NCBI RefSeq assembly: GCF_029537235.1
Contig: NZ_CP120638.1
Location: 3,288,501 to 3,352,500 of the forward strand
Source of the DNA: Rhizobium sp. 32-5/1
Lineage (GTDB): Bacteria; Pseudomonadota; Alphaproteobacteria; Rhizobiales; Rhizobiaceae
Direction: 5' to 3'
DNA: 64,000 nucleotides
How positions within the stretch are numbered: the first letter of the stretch is position 1; the number at the start of each line of letters is the position of its first letter. Shown piece after piece: positions 39,601-48,055 of this stretch. The position numbers and the translations under genes are program-made. Under the pieces are notes generated by a model. It was not told the DNA's origin. It saw nothing but the letters and a program-made list of their open reading frames with translations, and did not search any database.

Positions 39601-40143
39601 TCAAGCCGTCGAGCGGACAGCGCGCCCTTTGCGCTGTGCATCTACTGCCAATTTCCATTTGTCCCTAGCTGCGGAGTAAGAATCATCGACGCTCTCAAAG
39701 TCGAACTTAACGGGATTTCTTTCGTAGAATGCGCGGAAGGCCAACACCGTCGTGTTTTCTCGAAGGAAATCACATAGTGCCTTCCGAAACTTCCAAGGCT
39801 TCGCTTGCTTTGGTAAGCGTGCCAGCCAATGCCTTGACGGGCGACCGATTGCACAATCTGGAACCAAAGAATATCCTGACGGCAATGGATTTCTCGACAT
39901 GACAGTGAGAAACAAGTCGAGTTCCTCGATCATTGCAAAACGAAGATCTACGCCGTTGAAATGCACCGATAGCAGGCACCAAGATTTCCTTTGCTCAAGG
40001 AAGGGATGATCAACTCTTTCGGGGCTTTTCGGTTGCCCGCTGTCGTTGGTACGTTGAACCCAGCCATAATATCTCGCACCCGCACGCCCACTCATGGGTG
40101 TGTCGGGGAAGTTGCGGTAGAGGTTGATCTTCGCAGATTTCAT
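39601..40143 (-). CDS. hypothetical protein in islet, 180 aa
   Basis: The predicted soluble protein starts MKSAKINLYRNFPDTPMSG and has the distinctive segments WCLLSVHFNGVDLRFAMIEE and RHWLARLPKQAKPWKFRKAL. I do not recognise the family. The ATG at 40143 was chosen over 40167 because it is followed by the structured sequence. The next gene downstream on this strand begins 78 bp away, so the two may be co-transcribed. Confidence 0.55.
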   Translation of the reverse strand: MKSAKINLYRNFPDTPMSGRAGARYYGWVQRTNDSGQPKSPERVDHPFLEQRKSWCLLSVHFNGVDLRFAMIEELDLFLTVMSRNPLPSGYSLVPDCAIGRPSRHWLARLPKQAKPWKFRKALCDFLRENTTVLAFRAFYERNPVKFDFESVDDSYSAARDKWKLAVDAQRKGRAVRSTA

Positions 40144-40281
40144 GGCTTGAATTCCGTTGGACCGCATTATTATGTGAGATCAGAATTTTGGAAGCAAGTC
40201 GTTGCCAATCTCTTGCCCCCGGCTTGCCCTCGCCGGCATCCAAAAGTCCGAAAACGGAATGAAATTTGAGATTGTTTCTGA

Positions 40282-40473
40282 TTATCGCGTAAAGTGCAGC
40301 CACGTCATGTAAGCATAAGCGCAGAGTATTATCGTAATCACACCTACTGCTGCGCCAATGATGAACCGCAATAAAAAACTATGGCGAGGCCAATACGGTG
40401 TCCCGCGAGCCAGGCCTTGCTCGGCCTTGGAACGTCCTGAAATCCCTGACGGTTCATGGTTTTGACACGGCTG
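40282..40473 (-). other. open frame without a start codon, membrane-protein-like
   Basis: A 63-codon frame reads GRSKAEQGLARGTPYWPRHS and then a membrane helix (LLRFIIGAAVGVITIILCAY) to a stop at 40282. It has no ATG or GTG at a sensible place; the only near-start is a TTG just before the helix. It is either a broken gene, a non-canonical start or another indel. Confidence 0.3.
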
Positions 40474-40478
40474 TTATT

Positions 40479-40613
40479 CTACCAGAAGACTGGACCGATG
40501 ATTCTCGCGACTTGAGGCGAAACACCGAAGCCGATAATCGCGCCGCTCACAAGCAGAACGAAATTTCTTATCCAGATGTTGATACGCCGCAACTGCGAAG
40601 AGTCCGTTTTCAT
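40479..40613 (-). CDS. small membrane protein, 44 aa
   Basis: A short frame starts MKTDSSQLRRINIWIRNFVL and continues through one membrane helix (FVLLVSGAIIGFGV) to IIGPVFW. Charge distribution, positive inside before the helix, is normal for a membrane peptide. Only a weak GAG ribosome-binding site precedes it. It lies directly upstream of the start-less membrane frame, so the pair could be a two-peptide membrane unit. No family is recognised. Confidence 0.4.
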   Translation of the reverse strand: MKTDSSQLRRINIWIRNFVLLVSGAIIGFGVSPQVARIIGPVFW

Positions 40614-40731
40614 TCTCACACTCTTACTCGTCAACGGCAACTTATACCATCCCTGAAAACGTTGAGCACGGCAAGACGGATAAGAGCCGTGCAGGGCGCA
40701 TGAGACGTCCCAAATGTGCGTTAAGGCCGCT

Positions 40732-41746
40732 TCACAACTGCGGCAGCACGCCGATCGGGATGAAGGCCAGAAACGCGGTGCCGTCGCGGACGTTGAGTTT
40801 GACGGTCGATTCGTTTTTTCCGTCGGCGAGTGCCTTCAGCATGTTGGCGATGTTGTTGATGAGGATGGTGCTGTCCTCGTCCGGAAATGCCTTCGTCAGG
40901 TTCTGGCGCCAGCCCTCGATGTTCTTCAGGGTCACGCTGAATTCCCCGGAGATGAAGCCCTCGCCGTCGACGCTGAACGGGCCGGTGATGGTGCCTAGCA
41001 TGCCGTTGCCGAGATCGAGCGTCAGGTTGCGCATTTCGCCCTTGCTGTTGTAGAGCGCATCCGGTGCCGCTTGGCCGGCGTCCAGCAGGTTCGCCTTGTC
41101 CACCAGCGTCATGTCGATGCTGGCTTTGATGGGGAAGCAGGCTCTGGCTTGAGCCGGCCTTGATATCGAGGCCTGAAACGGAATAGGCGGCATCCAGATC
41201 GGGGCCGTTGCGGCGCATGTGGACTTCGCTGTGCTCGCTGGCAAAGGCGAGGCTCTCGCCGGTGCCTGTCATCAGCAGGGTGCCCGCGAGCTTGTCGGAG
41301 GCGATCGAGGTTCGGTCGAGGCCATCAAGAGTGGCCTTGAGGCTTGCATGCATCAGCGCCCAGTCTGCCGACATCGAAAGGCCGGGCGAGACCCGGATTT
41401 CGGCGGGCCCGTCCAGTTCGACGATGGCGTGGCCCGGCATGTAGACCTGCGCTGCGGTCCGTAGGGCTCCGAAAGAACCGGAAGCGGCAGCGCGCGTGTC
41501 GTCGATCCGCACGTTATCGCAGAAGACGCCGATCCGGAACGGGAAGCCGCGCACATCCATGCTGTCGCACTCCGCCGAAAAGCCGGTCGCTGTTCCGCTT
41601 TCCAGGAAGGCTGAGAGCCGGGTCTTGATCTGATGTGCCGCGAAAAACCAGGCGCCCGTGTAAAGCAGGATGACGACCACGATGCCGATGGCCAGCCGCC
41701 AGATCTTCCGGCTTGCCGGCGAGGCGGCGGTATCAGTGGCTGTCAT
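40732..41746 (-). pseudogene. DUF2125 protein, frameshifted at 41140
   Basis: The N-terminal frame has a membrane anchor (WRLAIGIVVVILLYTGAWFF) and the DUF2125 sequence GFPFRIGVFCDNVRID. After AGSSQS an extra base at about 41140 breaks the frame; removing it gives SCFPIKASIDMTLVDKANLL and the C-terminus VRDGTAFLAFIPIG. The intact protein is about 337 aa, anchored in the inner membrane and facing the periplasm. GGAG lies 6 bp before the ATG. Function unknown. Confidence 0.85.
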
Positions 41747-41906
41747 GCAGTTCTCCAAGAGTTTCGCTTGTCAGGATGCTTTCGCGCCCGCGGACAAGTG
41801 GCATAAGGTCTGTTTTGCGCTTACTGGCGATTCCGCCAGGCTGGCGGGCTTTGGCAGTATTGAAGCAACCGCGATAAACTGGCGGATAGGCGCGGCCTTT
41901 TTGTGA

Positions 41907-42488
41907 ATGGCAGTGGATATGGACGATTTTTGGGTCTTTGGCTACGGTTCCCTGATGTGGAACCCGGGCTTTGAATATCAAGAGAAAATGACGGCCCGAG
42001 CATTCGGCTATCGGCGCTCGCTGTGCGTCCGCTCGTGGGTGCATCGCGGAACCCAGGAAAAACCCGGTCTGGTGCTGGGGCTCGATCATGGCGGATCCTG
42101 CCGGGGCATGGCGTTTCGCGTCGCGCCTGATCTTAAGGAAGACGTCGTCGCCTATCTGCGCGAGCGTGAACTGGTCACGCATGTCTACAAGGAACGCAGC
42201 ATGCCGGTTCTTCTGGCCGATGGTCGTCGAACCGCGGCGCTGACCTACGTCATCGACCGCGCCCATATCCAGTATGCCGGTGCACTATCGGTGGAGGAGG
42301 CCGCAGCTATCGTTGCCGGTGCCGAGGGGAAATCGGGAGCGAATCCCGATTATGTCTTGAATACGCTGTCGCATCTCAAGGAAATGGGCATTCGCGATCA
42401 TTGGCTGGAAGAGGTGGCCAGCCTTCTTCCGCAGACGATAATTCCTACGGTTGCCGGTATGATCAACCGGAAACCGTATCAGCGCTGA
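41907..42488 (+). CDS. ChaC-like gamma-glutamylcyclotransferase
   Basis: This 193-aa protein has the GGCT fold signature FGYGSLMWNPGF near the N-terminus and the family Glu/Tyr context in VTHVYKERSMPVLLADG. ChaC proteins cleave glutathione to 5-oxoproline and Cys-Gly in the cytoplasm. Its end overlaps the convergent acyltransferase gene by 10 bp. A second Met at 41919 is an alternative start. Confidence 0.9.
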   Translation: MAVDMDDFWVFGYGSLMWNPGFEYQEKMTARAFGYRRSLCVRSWVHRGTQEKPGLVLGLDHGGSCRGMAFRVAPDLKEDVVAYLRERELVTHVYKERSMPVLLADGRRTAALTYVIDRAHIQYAGALSVEEAAAIVAGAEGKSGANPDYVLNTLSHLKEMGIRDHWLEEVASLLPQTIIPTVAGMINRKPYQR

Positions 42489-43263
42489 AAGCCGAGTTCC
42501 TTCAGCCGCTGCACGGCGGTTGGTGGCAGGGGCAGGTGCGGATTGTTCCGTACCGTTTCGATCAGCAGCGCATCGCTCGCCGCTTCCGTCACATCGACCA
42601 GCCTCTGCAGAAACTCATCCGGATCGAGACCGGCTGGGATGGCGGGCAGGATGCGCACCTTGAAATGGCCGGGATACCGCAGGAACTTGCGGCGCGGCCA
42701 GAACAGGCCGGGGTGCATGGCAACGGGCACGACGGGCACGTCGAGATCGCGGTAGAGACGGGCAATGCCGTATTTATACTCCGGCGGCGAGCCAGGCGGG
42801 CGGCGGGTGCCTTCGGGGTAGATGATCAATTGACGGCCAGCGGCCATCTCTTCCTTGGCGCGGTTCATCACTGCTGTCATGACCCTGCCGCGGGCGCCGC
42901 GATCGACAGGTACCATGCGTTGTTTCTGCACATACCAGCCGAACAGCGGAATCCACATGAGTTCGCGCTTGAGGATGAAAAGAAGTCGCTCAGCCACGGC
43001 AGGAGCGCAAAGACGTCCCAGAAGGACTGGTGTTTCGGCGCGAAGATGTAACCGCCTTCGGGGATATTCTCGAGTCCCTCGATTTCGAAGGTCGTGCCCA
43101 CCATCTTTTCCAGAAGCCAGTGATTGCTGCGCGCCCAGTTCTTCGGCACGACCAGCGCAGTCTTGCGCGACACCAGGAAGTAGAACGGCGTCAGCACGAT
43201 CATCTGCAGGATCAGATTGGCGTAGAAGACGATGTTGAAGAGCACGGAACGCAGGATGATCAT
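42479..43263 (-). pseudogene. 1-acyl-sn-glycerol-3-phosphate acyltransferase (PlsC-like), frameshifted near 42983
   Basis: The N-terminal frame (MIILRSVLFNIVFYANLIL) contains the acyltransferase HX4D motif HQSFWD. After LPWLSD it goes out of frame; one extra base near 42983 (GAAG on the plus strand) restores the frame with LFILKRELMWIPLFGWY and YPEGTR. The intact protein is about 261 aa, membrane-bound, and makes phosphatidic acid from lysophosphatidate. A GTG at 43305 could extend the N-terminus. Because this reaction is normally essential, an error in the sequence is likely. Confidence 0.88.
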
Positions 43264-43358
43264 AAGCGAGGGCTTTCGCAGAATAGGGACGAACGCTGCG
43301 TACACGAATATTACGACAAGGAAAACTGCTGTTCCGGCGGACCTTATGTTTGTCCGCT

Positions 43359-44048
43359 TTATTGGTCAGCAGGCGGGATGGTGCCCTGCTCTGTCCGCAG
43401 GCCGCTCGGTGTCCGCGCACCGATCCAGTCCCTGATATAGGCGATGGAATATTTCGCGTATTCCGACAGGATGGTTCGCAGCGTCGTCGGGTTGCGCAGC
43501 CAGTTCTGGCTCTTTAGGTCGGAATTGACGACCGGATAGGCGATGAAACTGATATGCGGATTGGCCCGGCGCAATTCGAGCAGGCTGCGCGGCATATGAT
43601 AATTGTTGGTGACGACAAGGATGCTCTCATAGCCATTGTCCCGGATCCAGTTGGCCGTCTCGTTGGCATTGCCGATCGTATCGATCGCGTCATGGCCGAT
43701 ATCGACGCAGCATTTGAACAGGTCAGCGGAGCTCTGCGTGTTGCGGCGGATCTGGGTGCCGGTTGTCGTCGGATGAACGCCGGAGATCAGCAGGCGCTTG
43801 CCGGCGCCGGATTTGAGAAGATCGACGGCCTGGTCGATGCGCTGGAAGCCGCCGGTCAAAACGACGATCGCATCGGCGACGGGCGCGGCGGGCGGCTGCA
43901 GCGAAGCCACCTCATCAGCGAAATACAGGAAGCCGGCGGCCATGATCCCGATGCAGATCAACAGCACATAGAAGATCAGCCGCACGAAGCGGCGCATGGG
44001 GCCCCTGCGCCTGCGGGCAAAACCAATGTTTTCCTGTCCTTCCGTCAT
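43359..44048 (-). CDS. YdcF/DUF218 family protein
   Basis: This 229-aa protein has an N-terminal membrane anchor (about 22-45) and a DUF218 domain with DAIVVLTGGFQRIDQA, LISGVHPTT and VTNNYHMPRSLLELRR. Relatives (YdcF, ElyC, SanA) affect envelope integrity; ElyC acts in lipid carrier or cell-wall metabolism. It lies between the acyltransferase and ftsX on the same strand. Confidence 0.9.
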   Translation of the reverse strand: MTEGQENIGFARRRRGPMRRFVRLIFYVLLICIGIMAAGFLYFADEVASLQPPAAPVADAIVVLTGGFQRIDQAVDLLKSGAGKRLLISGVHPTTTGTQIRRNTQSSADLFKCCVDIGHDAIDTIGNANETANWIRDNGYESILVVTNNYHMPRSLLELRRANPHISFIAYPVVNSDLKSQNWLRNPTTLRTILSEYAKYSIAYIRDWIGARTPSGLRTEQGTIPPADQ

Positions 44049-44157
44049 GCCGTTTCCGTGCGTTCAGCCAGCCGTCGTGGCAACCCCTCGCAGAGCGATT
44101 GCGAAAGAGGGCTGATTCGAGTCTGGACGATCATCATGGCGAATTCCAGCATGGCGG

Positions 44158-45170
44158 CTAATTCTGGTGCGTGTCTGTTCGCGCCGGATCGGATCGGATC
44201 AGGTCGATTTCATAGATCGTCCGCATCACGGTGTAACGCGCGGTCAGCGTTGTCAAAAGCGCGATGACGATCATGATTGCGGCGATGCCGAGATAGCCCA
44301 TCCAGCCGATCGCAAACGTGCCGAACAATGCGGTCGCCTGGTCGCTTTGCGGTGTGGCCAGCGCCCTTGCCTGCCAGAAGCTCGCTGCCGCAAAGCAGAG
44401 AGCTGCCAGCAACCCGCCTGCGCCAGCGCCTTTCAGGCTGATCTTCAGGAAATGCTTCTGGAATTCGGATGCCACGAAACTGGCTTCCGCACCGACGAAA
44501 TGCAGAACCTCGACGATATGGCGGTTGCCCGAAAGCGTGCCGCGGGTGGCAAAGATCACGGTCAGCACCATGGCCGAGAAGACGAGCACCAGCACACCGG
44601 TGCCGATCAGCGCCGTCGTATGCGCCATGGCGATCAGCCGGTCGACCCAGGTCCTGTGGTCGTCGAGATAGGCCTGCGGGATCGCCTCCGTCAGCGCCTT
44701 GCGCATGGCGGCAAAGTCGGGCGGATTGCGTTCGTCGATGGTGATGATGACGAGGCGCGGAACGGGCAGTTCGTCGAGATCGAGACCTTCGCCAAGCCAG
44801 GGTTCGAGCAGCCGGGCGGTGGCTTCCTTGTCGACGATATTGCCGGCCGTCGTGCCGTCGAAGGTGAGGGCAAGATCGCGCGCATCGGCAAGCGCCTTGT
44901 CCATATCAAGCTTTTCATCGGGTTTGATCTGCACGGTGATTTCGCGCGAGATCTGGCTCTGCCAGCTTTCGGCCGTCGCCCGCACCATGCTGACGGCACC
45001 GAGCGTCAGGCAGGCGAGGAACGACATGATGGCGATCACCAGCATCAGCGCATTGCCGGAGACATTGGTGGAAGGCACGATCGGTGCTGTCGGCCGCACG
45101 CGTAGCGCGGTCTTGCGGGAGGGATCGGCCGGCTCTGCCGCCTGGCGTTTGGGGGAGGGGCCTTACTCAT
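44158..45170 (-). CDS. ftsX: cell division protein FtsX (start region frameshifted at 45151-45155)
   Basis: This four-helix membrane protein has a periplasmic loop (about 60-170) and FtsX features such as HFVGAEASFVASEFQKHF. In the sequence as given only 45099 (GTG) starts the frame. An ATG at 45170 overlaps the ftsE stop (ATGAGTAA), and adding one C to the C5 run (G5 at 45151-45155) gives MSKAPPPKRQAAEPADPS followed by RKTALRVRPTAPIVP, a typical cytoplasmic N-terminus. FtsEX regulates peptidoglycan hydrolases during division. Confidence 0.88.
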
Positions 45171-45822
45171 AGATATCGAGCCGCCCCTGCGACAGGATCA
45201 TGCGGCGGGCCTCGACCTGATCCATCAGCGAAAGATCATGCGTGGCGATGACGACGGCAGTGCCGAGCCGGTTCAGTTCCATGAACAGATTGAGCAGGCG
45301 TCGCGCCATCGGCGGGTCGACATTGCCGGTCGGCTCGTCGGCGAGCAGGATTTCCGGGCGGTCGATCAACGCGCGGGCAATAGCGGCGCGCTGCTTTTCC
45401 CCGCCGGAAAGCACCGGTGGAAGCACATTGATGCGCTCACCGAGACCCACCCAGTTCAGGAGTTCCAGGACATCCGAGCGGTAGGTATGCTCCTCCTTAC
45501 CGCGGACGCGTAGCGGAAGCGCGACGTTCTCGTAGGTGGTCAGGTGATCGAGCAGGCGGAAATCCTGAAAGACGATGCCGACGCGGCGGCGCAGCATCGG
45601 AAACTCCTCGCGCGGAATGGCGGAGATATTGCGGTCAAACATGCGGATCAGGCCGCGGGTCGGCTGCAGCGACAGGAACAGCAGCTTGAGCAGCGTGGTC
45701 TTGCCGGCGCCGGACGGGCCGGTCAGGAACTGGAACGACTTGCGCGGAATATCAAACGTGAGGTCGCGGAGAATTTCCGGTCCCATTCCATAGCGCAATC
45801 CGACATTTTCAAAATGAATCAA
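45163..45822 (-). CDS. ftsE: cell division ATP-binding protein FtsE
   Basis: This ABC ATPase of about 219 aa has IHFENVGLRYGMGPEILRD at its start, Walker A GPSGAGKTT, signature LSGGEKQRAAIARAL and Walker B ILLADEPTGNVD. It pairs with FtsX. The start was set at TTG 45822 because FtsE proteins begin with this motif; GTG at 45879 would add 19 residues. Confidence 0.92.
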   Translation of the reverse strand: MIHFENVGLRYGMGPEILRDLTFDIPRKSFQFLTGPSGAGKTTLLKLLFLSLQPTRGLIRMFDRNISAIPREEFPMLRRRVGIVFQDFRLLDHLTTYENVALPLRVRGKEEHTYRSDVLELLNWVGLGERINVLPPVLSGGEKQRAAIARALIDRPEILLADEPTGNVDPPMARRLLNLFMELNRLGTAVVIATHDLSLMDQVEARRMILSQGRLDIYE

Positions 45823-46080
45823 CGGGCCAGCCCAGTTTCTCTTGTCGATTTTCTTATACGGCCATTCCGGCCGGCTCACCGCGCAAGCGCGAATGCCGTT
45901 CCAACATGGTTAAACAGGCGTTAATTTTCCATGAAAACACGCCGCTTTGAGGGCGCTCTTTCCGAAGCATTAACCATTTAGGTTTACGTCTCGGCAAGAT
46001 TTGTTTCAATGCCCCGATTCTGGCTATCCGGAGTTCGGGACATCGCGCGGGCTTGGGCCCGTCTGCGGCAAGGAGAGGCG

Positions 46081-46749
46081 ATGCACGCTTTCCGGTTCAA
46101 CAGCAAGGATGCTGCGGCCTCCGTCGATCTCCTGCCGCCGGAGCGCACGCCGCGTTCTGTTGCAAAATCCTCAACGTCCCGGTCGCTGGACGTCGTCGAT
46201 GTCGAGTTCGAGATTGTGCCGACGGTGACCCGGCGCGGTCCCTATCCGGTGTTCAACGATAACAGTCGCACGACTATCCGCGACAGCGCGTCCACGACGA
46301 TGGCTCCATCCTTGCCGATGCGGGCGCTGCTTGGTCTCGAAACCATGCTGCAGATGGCCTCGCCGAAAACCTTCGCGGCGCTGGTCGCCGGCATTGGCGC
46401 CTCGACCTTCGTGTTCTTCATCGGCCTGCCGGGCGGTGCCGTGGCTGTTCCCTCGCCGCCGCTGGTGCTGGCGGATGTCAAAACCGCCGTCAATGAGGCG
46501 AACGGCATGAAGGTGCTGTCCGTCTTCGGCACGGTCGAAAACCGGTCCAATGCCCCGAAGGCGGTTCCGACCATTCTGGTCGATGTCATCTCCAATGGAA
46601 AACGCGTGACCGCCAGCCGCGTGTTGCCAGCATCCGATGCGCTGGGCGCAGGCGAAAGTCGTGCCTTTTCCACACGGCTGCTGCACACAGGTGGAAAACT
46701 GCCTGACGTGACCGTTTCCTTCGGTCAACCGGGTGTGTCTGCGCCCTGA
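46081..46749 (+). CDS. conserved membrane-anchored protein with C-terminal FxLYD/DUF3426-like domain
   Basis: This 222-aa protein has a long polar N-terminus, one membrane helix near the middle (FAALVAGIGASTFVFFIGLP) and a C-terminal beta domain (KVLSVFGTVENRSNAPKAVP...VDVISNGKRVTASRVLPAS). The last part resembles domains that begin with vGxVxNxs. GGAGAGG lies 5 bp before the ATG at 46081; earlier Met at 46009 is less likely. Function unknown; likely envelope. Confidence 0.75.
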   Translation: MHAFRFNSKDAAASVDLLPPERTPRSVAKSSTSRSLDVVDVEFEIVPTVTRRGPYPVFNDNSRTTIRDSASTTMAPSLPMRALLGLETMLQMASPKTFAALVAGIGASTFVFFIGLPGGAVAVPSPPLVLADVKTAVNEANGMKVLSVFGTVENRSNAPKAVPTILVDVISNGKRVTASRVLPASDALGAGESRAFSTRLLHTGGKLPDVTVSFGQPGVSAP

Positions 46750-46794
46750 CTGTGCTAAGCGCCTCCCCAGAGTTGAGATTCCGGAGAAGTCCTT

Positions 46795-47340
46795 ATGCCC
46801 GTCGTGCGTGGAAAAAACATCGATCCGCTTTATACCGCCGAGACGATTGCGGCCCGCAACATCGAAATGGCGCAGCAGATCGCGAAGGGACCGAACCACG
46901 ATCTGCTGGTGATCGCGGTGCTGAAGGGCTCGTTCATTTTCGCCGCCGACCTCATCCGCGCCATGCACACGACCGGGCTTGCGCCCGAGGTCGAGTTCAT
47001 CACCCTGTCGAGCTATGGCACCGGAACGGTGTCGCAGGGTGTGAAGATCATCAAGGATATCGACAGCGATGTGCACGACCGCGACGTGCTCCTGATCGAC
47101 GACATTCTGGAATCCGGCCGCACGCTGCGTTTCGCCAAGGAGCTGATGTATGAGCGCGGCGCCCGCACGGTGACCATCGCCGTCCTGCTGGACAAGAAGG
47201 TGAAGCGCAGCACCGAGCTCGAGGCAGATTATGTCGGCTTCGAATGCCCGGATTATTTTGTCGTCGGCTATGGCATGGACGTCGCCTATGCCTTCCGCGA
47301 ACTGCCCTTCGTGGGGATCGTAACTGGCGACGCTGCCTGA
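46795..47340 (+). CDS. hpt: hypoxanthine phosphoribosyltransferase
   Basis: This 181-aa type I phosphoribosyltransferase has the PRPP-binding loop VLLIDDILESGRTL, the flap region SSYGTGTVSQG and ADYVGFECPDYFVVGYGMD. It salvages hypoxanthine (and possibly guanine) to nucleotides. It begins 45 bp after the membrane protein gene on the same strand. Confidence 0.95.
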   Translation: MPVVRGKNIDPLYTAETIAARNIEMAQQIAKGPNHDLLVIAVLKGSFIFAADLIRAMHTTGLAPEVEFITLSSYGTGTVSQGVKIIKDIDSDVHDRDVLLIDDILESGRTLRFAKELMYERGARTVTIAVLLDKKVKRSTELEADYVGFECPDYFVVGYGMDVAYAFRELPFVGIVTGDAA

Positions 47341-47473
47341 TCAGCGGCACCGTCACGACCGGCTGACCCGTCAGATCAAACCGCCGGCCGTTTACGAAAA
47401 GCAAACGAAGAACTGGTTTCTTGGCCCCCATGACGTGCCGCTATCGGAGCGCACGATGCTGACGGGAGCCATG

Positions 47474-47833
47474 ATGGCAAAGATCCTGATTACCGAAGAT
47501 GAGGACAGCCTGCGCCGTTTCGTTGCCCGGGCGCTGCAACTGGACGGTCATGAAACAGTCGAGGCGGCCGATGGCGCCGATGGTTTGGCGCAGCTCCACG
47601 ACCAGAGTTTTGACCTGCTGCTCTCCGATATCCGCATGCCCGTCATGGACGGCATCGAGCTCGCCCTCAAGGCATCCGCCGCCTTTCCGGCGCTGAAAAT
47701 CCTGCTGATGACCGGCTATGCCGAGCAGCGCGAGCGGGCCGACAATCTTTCCGGCAAGGTCATCGACGTCGTGTCTAAGCCATTTACACTGCCGGATATC
47801 CGCAAGGCGGTTGCGGTGGCGCTGGCGGCTTGA
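47474..47833 (+). CDS. cpdR: single-domain response regulator, CpdR-like
   Basis: This 119-aa receiver has acidic residues Glu9/Asp10, phospho-acceptor Asp52 (LLLSDIRMP), conserved Thr in MTGYAEQRERA and the signal Lys in VSKPF. There is no output domain. CpdR in alphaproteobacteria controls ClpXP proteolysis during the cell cycle when unphosphorylated. The sequence after MTGYAEQRERA fits CpdR well, but rhizobia often have two copies, so the number is uncertain. Confidence 0.85.
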   Translation: MAKILITEDEDSLRRFVARALQLDGHETVEAADGADGLAQLHDQSFDLLLSDIRMPVMDGIELALKASAAFPALKILLMTGYAEQRERADNLSGKVIDVVSKPFTLPDIRKAVAVALAA

Positions 47834-47867
47834 GGGGTGTTTAAAGGGCAGTGTCTGAGGAAATTTT

Positions 47868-48009
47868 ACCCCCTCTGTCACTGCGTGACATCTCCCCCAC
47901 AAGGGGGAGATCATTCTTTTTCATCAAACTCTTCAAGTCAGGGACGCAGAATATGAGCGGTCAATCTCCACCCTTGTGGGGAGATGTCGGCGTAGCCGAC
48001 AGAGGGGTA
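47868..48009. repeat. compound palindromic intergenic repeat
   Basis: Outer inverted arms TACCCCCTCTGTC / GACAGAGGGGTA enclose four smaller palindromes: TGTCA-N5-TGACA and ATCTCCCCC-N4-GGGGGAGAT on the left, and ATCTCCACCC/GGGGAGAT (47964-47985) and GTCGGC-N3-GCCGAC (47986-48000) on the right. This is the style of rhizobial intergenic mosaic elements; it may also stop transcription between two genes. Confidence 0.8.
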
Positions 48010-48055
48010 TTTTCCGGCACTTCCGATACACGCCAAAAGGCGTGCGTTTTAGACC

